Positions 1 through 7,685 of a stretch of DNA of 64,000 nt are shown in pieces. The position numbers and the translations under genes are program-made. Source of the stretch: Gloeocapsopsis dulcis (lineage in GTDB: Bacteria > Cyanobacteriota > Cyanobacteriia > Cyanobacteriales > Chroococcidiopsidaceae); contig NZ_CP119968.1 in assembly GCF_032163395.1 (NCBI RefSeq), positions 4,366,001 through 4,430,000 of the forward strand. Reading direction: 5' to 3'. Positions within the stretch are counted from its first letter, which is position 1. Each line of letters opens with the position of its first letter. Under the pieces are notes generated by a model. It was given only the letters and a program-made list of their open reading frames with translations. It did not search any database and had not been told where the DNA came from.

Positions 1-133
1 ACAGAGCAACTACACCTCCTATCCAAAGAGAAAGTAAAAGTAAAGGAATAGCTGTAACAATGATAACTACAGGGAGCGTATAATTAGGTGCAAGCTCAAT
101 AGTTGCTGTTGACGAATAGGGAGAAGGAGTCAC
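1..133 (-). CDS. DUF3119-like protein, N-terminal part (cut by window edge)
   Basis: Reading the minus strand from a GTG at 131-133 gives an open frame to the window edge. It starts VTPSPYSSTATIELAPNY and is followed by a strongly hydrophobic segment of about 20 residues that looks like a membrane helix. It lies 67 bp downstream of the MlaE-type permease on the same strand. In cyanobacteria the gene after this permease commonly encodes a DUF3119 protein, a small membrane protein of unknown function, and the visible residues fit that. Only 44 codons are present, so the family call rests mainly on position. Confidence 0.5.
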   Translation of the reverse strand, partial: MTPSPYSSTATIELAPNYTLPVVIIVTAIPLLLLSLWIGGVVAL

Positions 134-200
134 AGTTTTGAATCCTCTGATACAAATACACTTACCTTTAACTTACTTCCTATCTTAAAACTTATTGTTA

Positions 201-995
201 TCAGATTCCGCGTAGCACTGCGCTCCCTGTTCCTTGAAACATTAAAGCTGTTAAGAGAAAGTTAGTAATAAAGATAGCGAGTAATGCTGTGACAACCGCA
301 GACGTAGTTGACTGTCCAACACCTTTTGCTCCTCCTGTTGTTGTTAAACCCCAACTACAACCAATGATGGCAATCAGTATTCCAAAACAAGCTGCTTTAA
401 TGGCAGCGCTACAAACATCCCACACATCGAGAAAATTACGAGCTGAATCTAGAAAGGTAGTTTGAGAAAGGTTGTATAGATTAGTCACAATGAGCAGTCC
501 TCCCAACATACCTGTAATCAAAGATAGCAATGTTAACGCTGGTAACATGAGACAGCAGGCAATCACGCGGGGAATGACAAGGTAATCAATGGGATCGGTT
601 TTGAGCATATACAAAGCATCTATTTGCTCTGTAACCCGCATCGTGCCTATTTCTGCTGCAAATGCTGAACCAACGCGCCCTGCCAGAACTACGGCTGTGA
701 GGACAGGGGCAAGTTCGCGAGTCAAAGCGAGTGCTAGTACTCCTCCTACAGCGTTTCCTGCACCAAATTGAATAAATTCGCGCGCGACTTGAATTGTAAA
801 AACAGCGCCCACAAAAGCCGCTGTAATTAAGGCAATCAGAAGCGATTCGGGACCAACAGCAGCCATTTGATCGAGTGTGTTACGCCGGTGAATTTTGCCT
901 CGCAGTAAATGAACTATGACTTGTCCACCCAGCAACAATGCTGCCAGCAACCGCTGACTCCACATTCCTAAACTTGAACTTCGCGTATCACTCAA
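201..995 (-). CDS. MlaE family ABC transporter permease
   Basis: This 264-residue inner-membrane protein has the MlaE/YrbE permease layout: a short amphipathic N-terminus, then about five hydrophobic segments (roughly residues 15-30, 50-70, 146-170, 200-220 and 236-256) with the conserved central stretch around ALTRELAPVLTAVVLAGRVG. The family forms the membrane part of lipid-trafficking ABC complexes between inner and outer membrane (Mla in proteobacteria, TGD1 in chloroplasts). No ATPase or MCE substrate-binding gene is visible here, but they are often unlinked in cyanobacteria. The ATG start is followed by a full-length product, so the gene looks intact. The substrate is unknown; lipid is inferred from the family. 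Confidence 0.9.
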   Translation of the reverse strand: MSDTRSSSLGMWSQRLLAALLLGGQVIVHLLRGKIHRRNTLDQMAAVGPESLLIALITAAFVGAVFTIQVAREFIQFGAGNAVGGVLALALTRELAPVLTAVVLAGRVGSAFAAEIGTMRVTEQIDALYMLKTDPIDYLVIPRVIACCLMLPALTLLSLITGMLGGLLIVTNLYNLSQTTFLDSARNFLDVWDVCSAAIKAACFGILIAIIGCSWGLTTTGGAKGVGQSTTSAVVTALLAIFITNFLLTALMFQGTGSAVLRGI

Positions 996-1384
996 TGCGT
1001 TGATGTTAATTTAATATAGTTTTCGGGCAAAATATTTGCTGAATCCCTTCAATACAATAGCAGTTTCTAGCTCACTACATTGTTGTTAGCGATAGACTCA
1101 GCAGTTTGTCAAGCTTAATTTACTGTAAAAGTCTTTTCAGAATTATTAAAGTCATTGTAGGCAGTCAAGTTTCTAGCGGAAAGCTTGTGAAGCATAGGTA
1201 TACAGTACGTTGTGTTTGGTGGTTTTGAGAGATCAAGTTGATGCAGTGTGTCACAACACTTAGAACAAGTAGACAAAACTTTTAATAAAAACTTAAGATT
1301 ATTGAAATTTACTCTTGTTTAGTGCGATCGCTCGTATTGTAGAAAGTAACAAATGTCCTTTGGATGTCAAAACTGGATGCCTGC
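996..1384. other. intergenic stretch without recognisable gene
   Basis: This gap lies between the divergently transcribed permease gene and the small membrane protein. It is AT-rich, has one HIP1 site near 1324, and holds no coding pattern, tRNA or clear hairpin that I can see. It presumably carries the promoters of both flanking genes. Confidence 0.5.
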
Positions 1385-1684
1385 ATGAGCACGAGCATTT
1401 TATCCAACTTCCTCCGTTCGCTGTTGCTATCAATCATTTTGAGTTTTGTCGCACCAATGTTGCTAGTCGGTGCGCTAATCTTGAGCGCCTCTTTAATTGG
1501 CTATATTCCTGGTTTACAAGGAATGGCGAGTGCGATCGCTAACCAAATTTTGCAGTTTCTCGCTACGTTTGGCAGCGATAGTTCTTTTCATGGACTTCTT
1601 GTCATTTCACTCACTTGCAGCCTTGTCGGAGGCTTGTTTGATACCTACGCTTTTTACCGATACCAGAATTTGCGGGGGGAGTGA
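1385..1684 (+). CDS. small two-helix membrane protein, function unknown
   Basis: The frame encodes about 99 residues from ATG 1385 (MSTSILSNF); an in-frame ATG at 1364 would add seven residues. Two hydrophobic segments are visible, about residues 9-38 and 63-82 of the shorter form, with a short polar C-terminus ending YRYQNLRGE. The pattern resembles small conserved cyanobacterial membrane proteins, but I do not recognise a named family. The neighbours give no functional clue: a lipid-transport permease diverges upstream and a dead transposase follows. Confidence 0.55.
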   Translation: MSTSILSNFLRSLLLSIILSFVAPMLLVGALILSASLIGYIPGLQGMASAIANQILQFLATFGSDSSFHGLLVISLTCSLVGGLFDTYAFYRYQNLRGE

Positions 1685-1833
1685 AAGAGGGGTGAGGAGC
1701 GTAGGGCTTTGCCCTTCTCGGAGAGTGGGGTGAGAGGTGAGTGACTAATGATTAGTTTTGAATTTTGAATTCTCTTTTGTCACCTTAGCAGGAGTAAAAT
1801 AGATGATAAAACTTTCCATTTCCCTGCTAGAGC

Positions 1834-2337
1834 ATGGTTGAGCCACGTCATCCCGTTACTACTGTTGGCTTTGTCAATGAATACTGCAATCACTATCAAG
1901 ACTGGTTTGCCGAGGTGCGGAATTGTGAAGCGTTCAAGTTTCTGGTGTTAGGTATGATTTGCGAACTACCACGTAAGTCATAGAGCGCAATTGCTCGTAG
2001 TGTTGGACTACGCAACCCTCAATCCTTGCAACATTTTTTACAGCGCACCCCGTGGCAGGTCGAACAGTTTCGAGCAAGGCGGTTAGAGTTGAGCAAACAG
2101 TTGGTTGGAGAACGCTGTATCATCTTATGTATTGATGAAACAGGCGATAAAAAAGCCGAAAAAACTACATACTCTGTAGCAAAGTAGTATATTGGTAACT
2201 TAGGCAAAACTGACAATAAGATTGTGTCAGTGAACGCTGATGGGAGGTCGTAGAGAGTGCTTATTTGCTGATTAGTTGGCACGCCAATAACTTTCGTACT
2301 TCTCCTATTACTTATGCTCAACTAAATTCAGCTTGAC
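1834..2337 (+). pseudogene. IS701-type transposase remnant
   Basis: The frame begins MVEPRHPVTTVGFVNEYC and continues with motifs of IS701/IS4-like cyanobacterial transposases: RSVGLRNPQSLQHFLQRTPW, and CIDETGDKK, which carries a catalytic Asp. Amber codons interrupt it at about 1980 and 2187, in places where the rest of the frame stays coherent. After about 2250 a large internal part is missing and the sequence jumps to a C-terminal-like WHANNFRTSPITYAQL in another frame. It is therefore an inactivated, internally deleted copy. I see no convincing terminal inverted repeats. The 200 bp that follow (to 2534) hold nothing I can assign. Confidence 0.75.
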
Positions 2338-2534
2338 TCAATTTTTATCTCGCCCAGGTGACACAAGAATAAGGCGGAAAACTGGATGTTGTCTGCAAGG
2401 GCTTAAGTTAAAGGTTCCTAAATACCCTTGGAGTTATACCTGTGAATTTGCGAAAAAGAATGGTGAGATGGCCTTGGTCTTTAAAGCCACTCAAAACAAT
2501 GTCAGCGATCGCCGCCGGTGAGTTTAGTTGCTTT

Positions 2535-4058
2535 TCAAATATCCAACAAATCGTATTTTTTTTGTAAGTTAAATAATTTCATTCTTGCTTCACCGTTGTT
2601 ATCAGCCAAGTCTGCAAATTCGACAAACCGCCGCAACTCTTTACGTAGTAAATTGCGCTCAACTTCTAAAGCTTCTCGATCTAACTCTGGTGGTAAAACA
2701 ATCATGTCAAAGATCGTGGCGCGTTCTTTACCTGGATGCGGGCGCAAAACTCTTCCGCGACGCTGAATAAATTGCCGAGGATTTCCTGAACTTGCTAAAA
2801 TCACCGCTGTTTCAATGGCGGGAATATCAACACCTTCATCTAAACAACGAATCGCCACTAAACCTTGTAACTCACCTGTTTCAAATTGACGACGTAAGTT
2901 TTCGCGTTCTTGTAAAGGTGTTTGGGCAGTGTAGGTACTGACTCGAAAACCAAGTTCTAATCCTAAAATTCTAGCAACAGCGTTGAGTTGATCGATTGAA
3001 GAACGCTGCACGCTATTTTGTGCGCTATCACTACAATAAAAAAGTGTGTGAGTCGTTTCGCGGCGACTTACCATCAAATCGCGTAAAGCATTTAATTTGT
3101 TTTCAGCTGCACCGATTAACCTAGCGCGTTGCATGAGTAACGGTGTTAAATCTTCGTTATTTTCTAACTTCTCTAGGGTGATAATATCCCGTTGTTGAAA
3201 TAATAATGCTCGTCCAATTCTTTTAGTTAATTTGGCATAAGCTAGGCTTTCTGCTTCGGTTAATTCAACTAAAATGGGATAGTATAGATAATGTACTAAA
3301 GCTCCTTGCGCGATCGCATCTCTCAATGTAAACGCAGGTTGCAGAACATTTCCAAAATAATCAAATAAAAACTGCGTTCCTTCCTCATCAAAATACCTTT
3401 CGGGTGTTGCTGAAAGCGCTAGCCGTAAACCTACACGGCGCGGTAAACATTCTTCTAACCTAGGTGCGCCTAAATTATGGGCTTCATCTCCCACAATCAA
3501 CGTTTTTTCAGGAAAGTACTTGAGTTGCGATTGAAATCCATCACCAATTAAAGTCGAATTCGTAGTAATCACAGTCAGAAACCTTTGATTACCAGAATGC
3601 ACGTTATACAACTGAGTTGATAGTGCAGAGTGCCAGTTGCGTAAATTCTCAAAAGCTAAAATCGGCTGAAGGTTAAATTTTTCACATTCCTTTGCCCATT
3701 GAGTCACTAAATGCTGGTATGGACACACGACTAGCAAGACTTGTAAGCCGATTTTTTGATACAGTTCAGTAGCAATGCAGAGTGCTGTAATTGTCTTACC
3801 GCTACCTGTCGCCATTTTTAGCGTACCTCTACCATGATTAGCAAACCAACTTACTACAGCTTGGCGTTGATACTGGCGTAACTGTACAAACGGTGGTATT
3901 CGCGGACAACCAGGCGGTATCTTATTTACTATAGATAAATTAACTTGATAATCGCCTTTGTTTTCTGCAACAACTAGGCGAAGTTTGGTGCGATCGCGTT
4001 GAGAGTGAGAATATCGCTTCGACTGTGTTTGTTTAACTGGATATTGTTGTAAGTACAT
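2535..4058 (-). CDS. SF2 DEAD/DEAH-box helicase family protein
   Basis: The 507-residue protein has a standard superfamily 2 two-lobe helicase core. Visible motifs are a Q-motif-like RQYQRQAV near 61-68, Walker A ATGSGKT at 83-89, the DEAH box GDEAHNLG at 190-197, motif III SATPERY near 216-222, and motif VI QRRGRVLRP at about 430. The arrangement resembles the XPB/RAD25-like and type III restriction-helicase group that acts on DNA. No nuclease or methylase domain is fused and none is encoded next door, so this is not an obvious restriction system. The gene stands alone, 370 bp from lexA on the same strand. A role in repair is plausible but only inferred. Confidence 0.85.
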   Translation of the reverse strand: MYLQQYPVKQTQSKRYSHSQRDRTKLRLVVAENKGDYQVNLSIVNKIPPGCPRIPPFVQLRQYQRQAVVSWFANHGRGTLKMATGSGKTITALCIATELYQKIGLQVLLVVCPYQHLVTQWAKECEKFNLQPILAFENLRNWHSALSTQLYNVHSGNQRFLTVITTNSTLIGDGFQSQLKYFPEKTLIVGDEAHNLGAPRLEECLPRRVGLRLALSATPERYFDEEGTQFLFDYFGNVLQPAFTLRDAIAQGALVHYLYYPILVELTEAESLAYAKLTKRIGRALLFQQRDIITLEKLENNEDLTPLLMQRARLIGAAENKLNALRDLMVSRRETTHTLFYCSDSAQNSVQRSSIDQLNAVARILGLELGFRVSTYTAQTPLQERENLRRQFETGELQGLVAIRCLDEGVDIPAIETAVILASSGNPRQFIQRRGRVLRPHPGKERATIFDMIVLPPELDREALEVERNLLRKELRRFVEFADLADNNGEARMKLFNLQKKYDLLDI

Positions 4059-4215
4059 CTAATGTAAAATGTAAAAACCCGAAACCTGCAGCAATATTTG
4101 TCATTGTGACTTCATGCAGCAACTCACAATAATTTAGTCAACACCTTGCTAATCCCCAAGAAATTACTTAGTACTATAGTAGTATATAATACTTTTTTGC
4201 TATAAAAAGCACAAA

Positions 4216-4242
4216 GCTATTAGCTAACCGAACGCTAATAGC
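4216..4242. repeat. 8-bp perfect inverted repeat downstream of lexA
   Basis: GCTATTAG and CTAATAGC are separated by 11 bases. It sits about 80 bp beyond the lexA stop codon, between lexA and the helicase gene. There is no adjacent T-run on either strand, so it is not a convincing intrinsic terminator. It may be a small repeat or a protein-binding site. Confidence 0.3.
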
Positions 4243-4319
4243 CCGTGAAATCATCCACCGCATTGTTTAATTCAGTCTTCAACTGTTAGTCAATGGATTT
4301 AGCTAACTGCTAATTGCTA

Positions 4320-4925
4320 TCAGTTATAGTTGCGCCAAACACCAACAAGCATGCCTTGCACTTGTACTTGTGTTGCCACAACTTCAATCGGTTTGTATTT
4401 AGGATTTGCCGGTTTGAGAGTTACGCGATCGCCGCGACGGTAAAATCGTTTCAAAGTCGTGCCATGTCCGTCTACTCGCGCAGCAACAATCGTACCATTT
4501 CGCAGTTTTTCTGGCTCGGATACCGGACGCATAATTACTAAGTCGCCCTCAGTAATTAAGTCTTCAATCATACTATCGCCCATCACGCGCAAAGCAAATG
4601 TTTGTGGTGGTAAGAACAAGTTAGAAAAATCCAACTGTTCTACAGTATCGGTGAAAGGTTCGAGTAAACCACCCGCCGCGATCGCACCCAAAACAGGGAC
4701 ACTTTGTTGTACTCGGTTGAGTATCCGAATCGTTCGCGCCTTACCTTCCGTCCATTCAATATATCCTTTGATACGTAAATGTTCTAAACGGCTTTGAATT
4801 GGTGCGGGTGACTTCAAATTCATCGCTTGCATCATTTGACGAATCGATGGCGAATGCTGGTGTTGGCGAATATATTCGGCTAGCCAGTCATACAATTGTT
4901 GTTGAGCTTCGGTGAGGGGTTCCAT
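4320..4925 (-). CDS. lexA: LexA repressor, self-cleaving type
   Basis: This is a 201-residue LexA: an N-terminal winged helix (residues 1-65) followed by an S24 peptidase domain. The scissile Ala84-Gly85 bond is present in GAIAAGGLLEPF. The catalytic Ser118 (MGDSMIED) and Lys159 (GTTLKRFYR) are also there, so RecA-stimulated autocleavage should be possible. This matters because some cyanobacterial LexA proteins, such as the one in Synechocystis, are reported to have lost these residues. The start MEPLTEAQQ was chosen to match family length; ATG codons three and 24 bases upstream are also in frame, and no clear Shine-Dalgarno decides between them. A LexA-box-like site lies about 35 bp upstream, which suggests autoregulation. 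Confidence 0.93.
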   Translation of the reverse strand: MEPLTEAQQQLYDWLAEYIRQHQHSPSIRQMMQAMNLKSPAPIQSRLEHLRIKGYIEWTEGKARTIRILNRVQQSVPVLGAIAAGGLLEPFTDTVEQLDFSNLFLPPQTFALRVMGDSMIEDLITEGDLVIMRPVSEPEKLRNGTIVAARVDGHGTTLKRFYRRGDRVTLKPANPKYKPIEVVATQVQVQGMLVGVWRNYN

Positions 4926-4958
4926 CATAGTTCGGGAGCTAAAATACAAATATCTATA

Positions 4959-4972
4959 AGAACATTCGTACT
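4959..4972 (-). promoter_or_regulatory. LexA box upstream of lexA
   Basis: On the minus strand the sequence reads AGTACGAATGTTCT. It fits the published cyanobacterial LexA-binding consensus RGTACNNNDGTWCB at every defined position. It lies 34-47 bp before the lexA start codon, so binding would overlap the promoter. I scanned the rest of the window by eye and found no second full match. Confidence 0.75.
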
Positions 4973-5073
4973 ACATTATTGCCCCGAATAGCAAAAGAAA
5001 CTACTGATAAAGTAATTTTTCTTTGAAAAGTTGAGAAAATTATGTTCTTGGTAATTGGTAATGGATTTACTAT

Positions 5074-5991
5074 TCATTCAACTCCTAGCAAACTTGCTAG
5101 TAGCGCCTTTTGGGCATGAAGTCGATTTTCTGCTTGATCCCACACTCGTGATTGAGAACCTTCCATGACATCATCTGTAATTTCTTCACCGCGATGCGCT
5201 GGTAAGCAGTGTAAAACGATCGCTTCAGCATCAGCGAGACTTAATAGCTGTTCGTTAATTTGATATGGCTGAAATACAGGAATTCTTGAAGTTGCTTGTG
5301 ATTCTTGCCCCATACTTGCCCACACATCCGTATAAAGTACGCTAGCGCCTTTTGCCGCAGCTTCAGAATCGTGGGTGACAGTCACTTCAGTTTTATTTTG
5401 GGCGATCGCTTTTGCTTGCGCTACAACTCCAGCATCCGGTGCAAATTCTGCGGGTGTTGCAACACGGACATTCATTCCCACTAATGCACAACCCAACATC
5501 AGCGAGTGCGCCACATTATTTCCATCACCGACATACGTCAACGTCAATCCTGCTAAGTTACCAAAACACTCTTGAATGGTTAATAAATCGGCTAATATTT
5601 GACAAGGATGCTCTAAGTCACTTAATGCATTAATGACCGGAATTTTAGCGTAGTGTGCAAAAGTTTCGAGTTGCTGCTGTTCAAACGTGCGAATTGCCAA
5701 AATATCTAAATACCGATCCAAAACCCGCGCGGTATCTTCTACAGGTTCGCCGCGACTCACTTGAGTTACATCAGGATTTAAATCAATGACTTGTCCGCCG
5801 AGTTGATACATCGCCACAGAAAAACTCACCCGCGTGCGCGTTGAAGCTTTATAAAACAGCAATCCTAGGACTTTATTACAGTGCAGTTGCTTTCCCGCTT
5901 TTAATTCTGCTGCGAGTTGCAACAATTGTTTCAATTCATCTGCGTCTAAGTCAGCCAAGCTTAATAAATCGCGTCCTGTGAATGCTGCCAT
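5074..5991 (-). CDS. argF: ornithine carbamoyltransferase
   Basis: This 305-residue enzyme transfers the carbamoyl group from carbamoyl phosphate to ornithine to make citrulline, in the cytoplasmic arginine pathway. The carbamoyl-phosphate site STRTR is at residues 50-54, HPCQ at 128-131, and the ornithine-binding HCLPAHRGEEI motif begins at 261 with the reactive Cys262. Length and motif order are typical. The ATG start has AGGA five bases upstream. The gene is single; lexA follows on the same strand after about 150 bp with its own regulatory site. No ARG box is apparent. Confidence 0.95.
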   Translation of the reverse strand: MAAFTGRDLLSLADLDADELKQLLQLAAELKAGKQLHCNKVLGLLFYKASTRTRVSFSVAMYQLGGQVIDLNPDVTQVSRGEPVEDTARVLDRYLDILAIRTFEQQQLETFAHYAKIPVINALSDLEHPCQILADLLTIQECFGNLAGLTLTYVGDGNNVAHSLMLGCALVGMNVRVATPAEFAPDAGVVAQAKAIAQNKTEVTVTHDSEAAAKGASVLYTDVWASMGQESQATSRIPVFQPYQINEQLLSLADAEAIVLHCLPAHRGEEITDDVMEGSQSRVWDQAENRLHAQKALLASLLGVE

Positions 5992-6159
5992 GCCGATCCT
6001 GGATGTACCTGCGTTTACCCAATAAAGATAAACCGTACCAGATTTTTTCCAGTTAGCCCAGTCAATAGATAATCGTTTTGTAACAATAATAGTAGCGCTG
6101 AATTGCTTTCACAAAAGACTTGATCTAATCCCTATGCTTTTGCTATACTTATCTATTGT

Positions 6160-6231
6160 GCTGGTGTAGCTCAGTGGTAGAGCAGCGGTTTTGTAAACCG
6201 CCGGTCGCGGGTTCGAATCCCATCACCAGCT
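6160..6231 (+). tRNA. trnT-TGT: tRNA-Thr (anticodon TGT)
   Basis: A full cloverleaf can be drawn. The acceptor stem GCTGGTG pairs with CACCAGC; the D arm is GCTCAGTGGTAGAGC; the anticodon stem GCGGT/ACCGC holds the loop with TGT; the T arm contains GGTTCGAATCC. The discriminator base is T and CCA is not encoded. Anticodon TGT reads ACA and other threonine codons by wobble. Confidence 0.95.
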
Positions 6232-6375
6232 TTTAAGACTGAAATATAAAAAATATTAGAGGAAACTCGTATATTTAGATAAAGATTTCTTGAAGCAGAA
6301 TCAAGATAACACTCTTCTTCATAGCTTTTCGGTAGTGTGGCATTAAAGGCAACAGCTCAGCTGAAAAGCAATTTT

Positions 6376-7095
6376 ATGATAGATAATAAAGCATTATTCG
6401 ATTATTGGCACGACAGGGTTCAGTTAAAAAAACAAGAAAAAATCGCAGCGACTGCCCAACATATACCAACGCAAGTACTGCGTCATGAATATACTAACTA
6501 TGACCTGCTGCGGCAAAGCGCTGAGGTTAAACAACTAACCGAACCAGAACGCAGTCGCGTCATTGCAATTATTAAATATGAATGTACCGCACAGGTTCTT
6601 CAGTATCGGGCAGGTTGTCTGCGCGATCGCGCTAATGAGTTTGCAGACGCTTATAAAGAAATCAATCAACACAAATCCCAGCTACTTGATCTCATCAAGG
6701 TACTGCAAGAAAAACTCTTCGGCAAAGATCAGCAATTAAAACAGCTAGAAACACGCATGGCTTCGTTGTCAGTGGAAAATGAAGCACTACGATCTGAGAT
6801 TGAAAGCAAAAAAGCAGCAGAAGAACTACACAAAGAATTAGAGCAACTCAAAAAGCAGTACGATGCAGTTGAAAAGCGCAGACGCGAACTTGCTAAAAAT
6901 AACCAAAGTTTAGGGGGAAGAGTTGCCCACACCCAACGGTATAAGAAAGAACGCGACGAAGCAAGAGTGTTAGTTGAAGAACAGAAACACCAAATCTTCA
7001 GCTTAACTGCAGAGAATCAGCAACTGCGCCAAGCAAACGAGCAATTTCTGCGCAAACTCAAAAGGCTATCAGCAGTAGAACCCACGTTGGGATAA
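6376..7095 (+). CDS. coiled-coil protein of unknown function
   Basis: From ATG 6376 (MIDNKALFDYWHDR) the product is 239 residues; an upstream GTG at 6337 would extend it by 13. The first 85 residues look globular and helical. From about residue 100 to the end the sequence is a long heptad-rich coiled coil, dense in Lys, Glu, Gln and Leu (for example LEQLKKQYDAVEKRRRELAK). There is no signal peptide or membrane segment, so it is probably cytoplasmic. It is followed after four bases by another small helical protein and then by a DUF697-type GTPase, all on the same strand. This order suggests a scaffold or partner for the GTPase; I know of no assigned function. Confidence 0.7.
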   Translation: MIDNKALFDYWHDRVQLKKQEKIAATAQHIPTQVLRHEYTNYDLLRQSAEVKQLTEPERSRVIAIIKYECTAQVLQYRAGCLRDRANEFADAYKEINQHKSQLLDLIKVLQEKLFGKDQQLKQLETRMASLSVENEALRSEIESKKAAEELHKELEQLKKQYDAVEKRRRELAKNNQSLGGRVAHTQRYKKERDEARVLVEEQKHQIFSLTAENQQLRQANEQFLRKLKRLSAVEPTLG

Positions 7096-7099
7096 CAAT

Positions 7100-7495
7100 A
7101 TGAACCTGCAAAAACTCAAAGCCACAACATATGAGATTGCCGAAGTAAAGACAATTAGGCAACTCAAAATAAAGTATGAAGATCTTAAAGCGCTAGATAT
7201 GCGCCGTAGATCCTCTTGGGAACAAGCACTAGCGATCGCACAGCAACATCAAGAAAAATTTGCCAGTTGGTTAGAGAATCCACCTGATGAATACAAAGAG
7301 CTTTTTGCAGAAATTGATCGAGTTTCGGGAGACTATGACAATCAACTAGCACTTCTCAAACAAAAGCAACAAGCAGTCATATCAATTGCTGACGATCTGG
7401 AAGGCTTGGCTGATGAAATTTATGATGAAGGCGATCGCTTAAAACAGGAAGTTGAAATAGCTAGACAAATCGCACAGCAAGCTGATTTGAACTAA
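7100..7495 (+). CDS. small helical, coiled-coil-prone protein
   Basis: The 131-residue product begins MNLQKLKATTYEIAEVKTIR and is predicted by eye to be almost entirely helical and acidic in its C-terminal half, with heptad-like spacing around residues 78-125. It starts four bases after the stop of the preceding coiled-coil gene, so the two are very likely co-transcribed. I do not recognise a family. The GTPase gene at 7686 follows after 190 bp that contain a palindromic repeat element, so whether all three share one transcript is open. Confidence 0.65.
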   Translation: MNLQKLKATTYEIAEVKTIRQLKIKYEDLKALDMRRRSSWEQALAIAQQHQEKFASWLENPPDEYKELFAEIDRVSGDYDNQLALLKQKQQAVISIADDLEGLADEIYDEGDRLKQEVEIARQIAQQADLN

Positions 7496-7506
7496 GGAAA
7501 CAGTCC

Positions 7507-7597
7507 TACGACTGAAGGCGGGGCTACTCAAACGAAGTATGAATAAGTCAACCTCCGTGGACTTTGTTTATTTAGCTGCGAATTTATTTGCCAAGCT
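7507..7597 (+). repeat. dispersed hairpin repeat, copy 1 of 3
   Basis: The left arm begins CGACTGAAGGCGGGGCTAC and the right arm ends GCGAATTTATTTGCCAAGC. The two arms are imperfect reverse complements over about 30 bases, so the RNA could fold into a long hairpin. Related copies lie at 37807-37928 and 58513-58647, always between genes. This copy has the shortest centre. Confidence 0.75.
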
Positions 7598-7685
7598 TAG
7601 TATCGAATAAATTAAAATTAAGATAACAGCCTTAGTTCTGTGTCTGACTCACAGGATTTATCCTATATTTGCTGTTGCAACGCGC

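Noticed and set aside
1315-1733. Overlapping frames at 1315-1542 and 1497-1733
   Set aside because: They are shadows of the small membrane protein in other frames; their sequence lacks any domain pattern.
2338-2534. Open frames on the plus strand beside the helicase gene (for example MTQFLSRPGDTRIRRKTG)
   Set aside because: No ribosome site or family resemblance, and the frame sits at the edge of transposase debris; it could be degraded DNA of the element but I cannot support a gene.
2535-4058. Helicase as part of a restriction or defence island
   Set aside because: No methylase, nuclease or known defence partner adjoins it; the neighbours are lexA and a dead transposase.
6160-6231. tRNA-Thr as the attachment site of an integrated element
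   Set aside because: No intact integrase gene, no partial tRNA duplicate and no phage genes are found in the flanks; the integrase remnant is 28 kb away.
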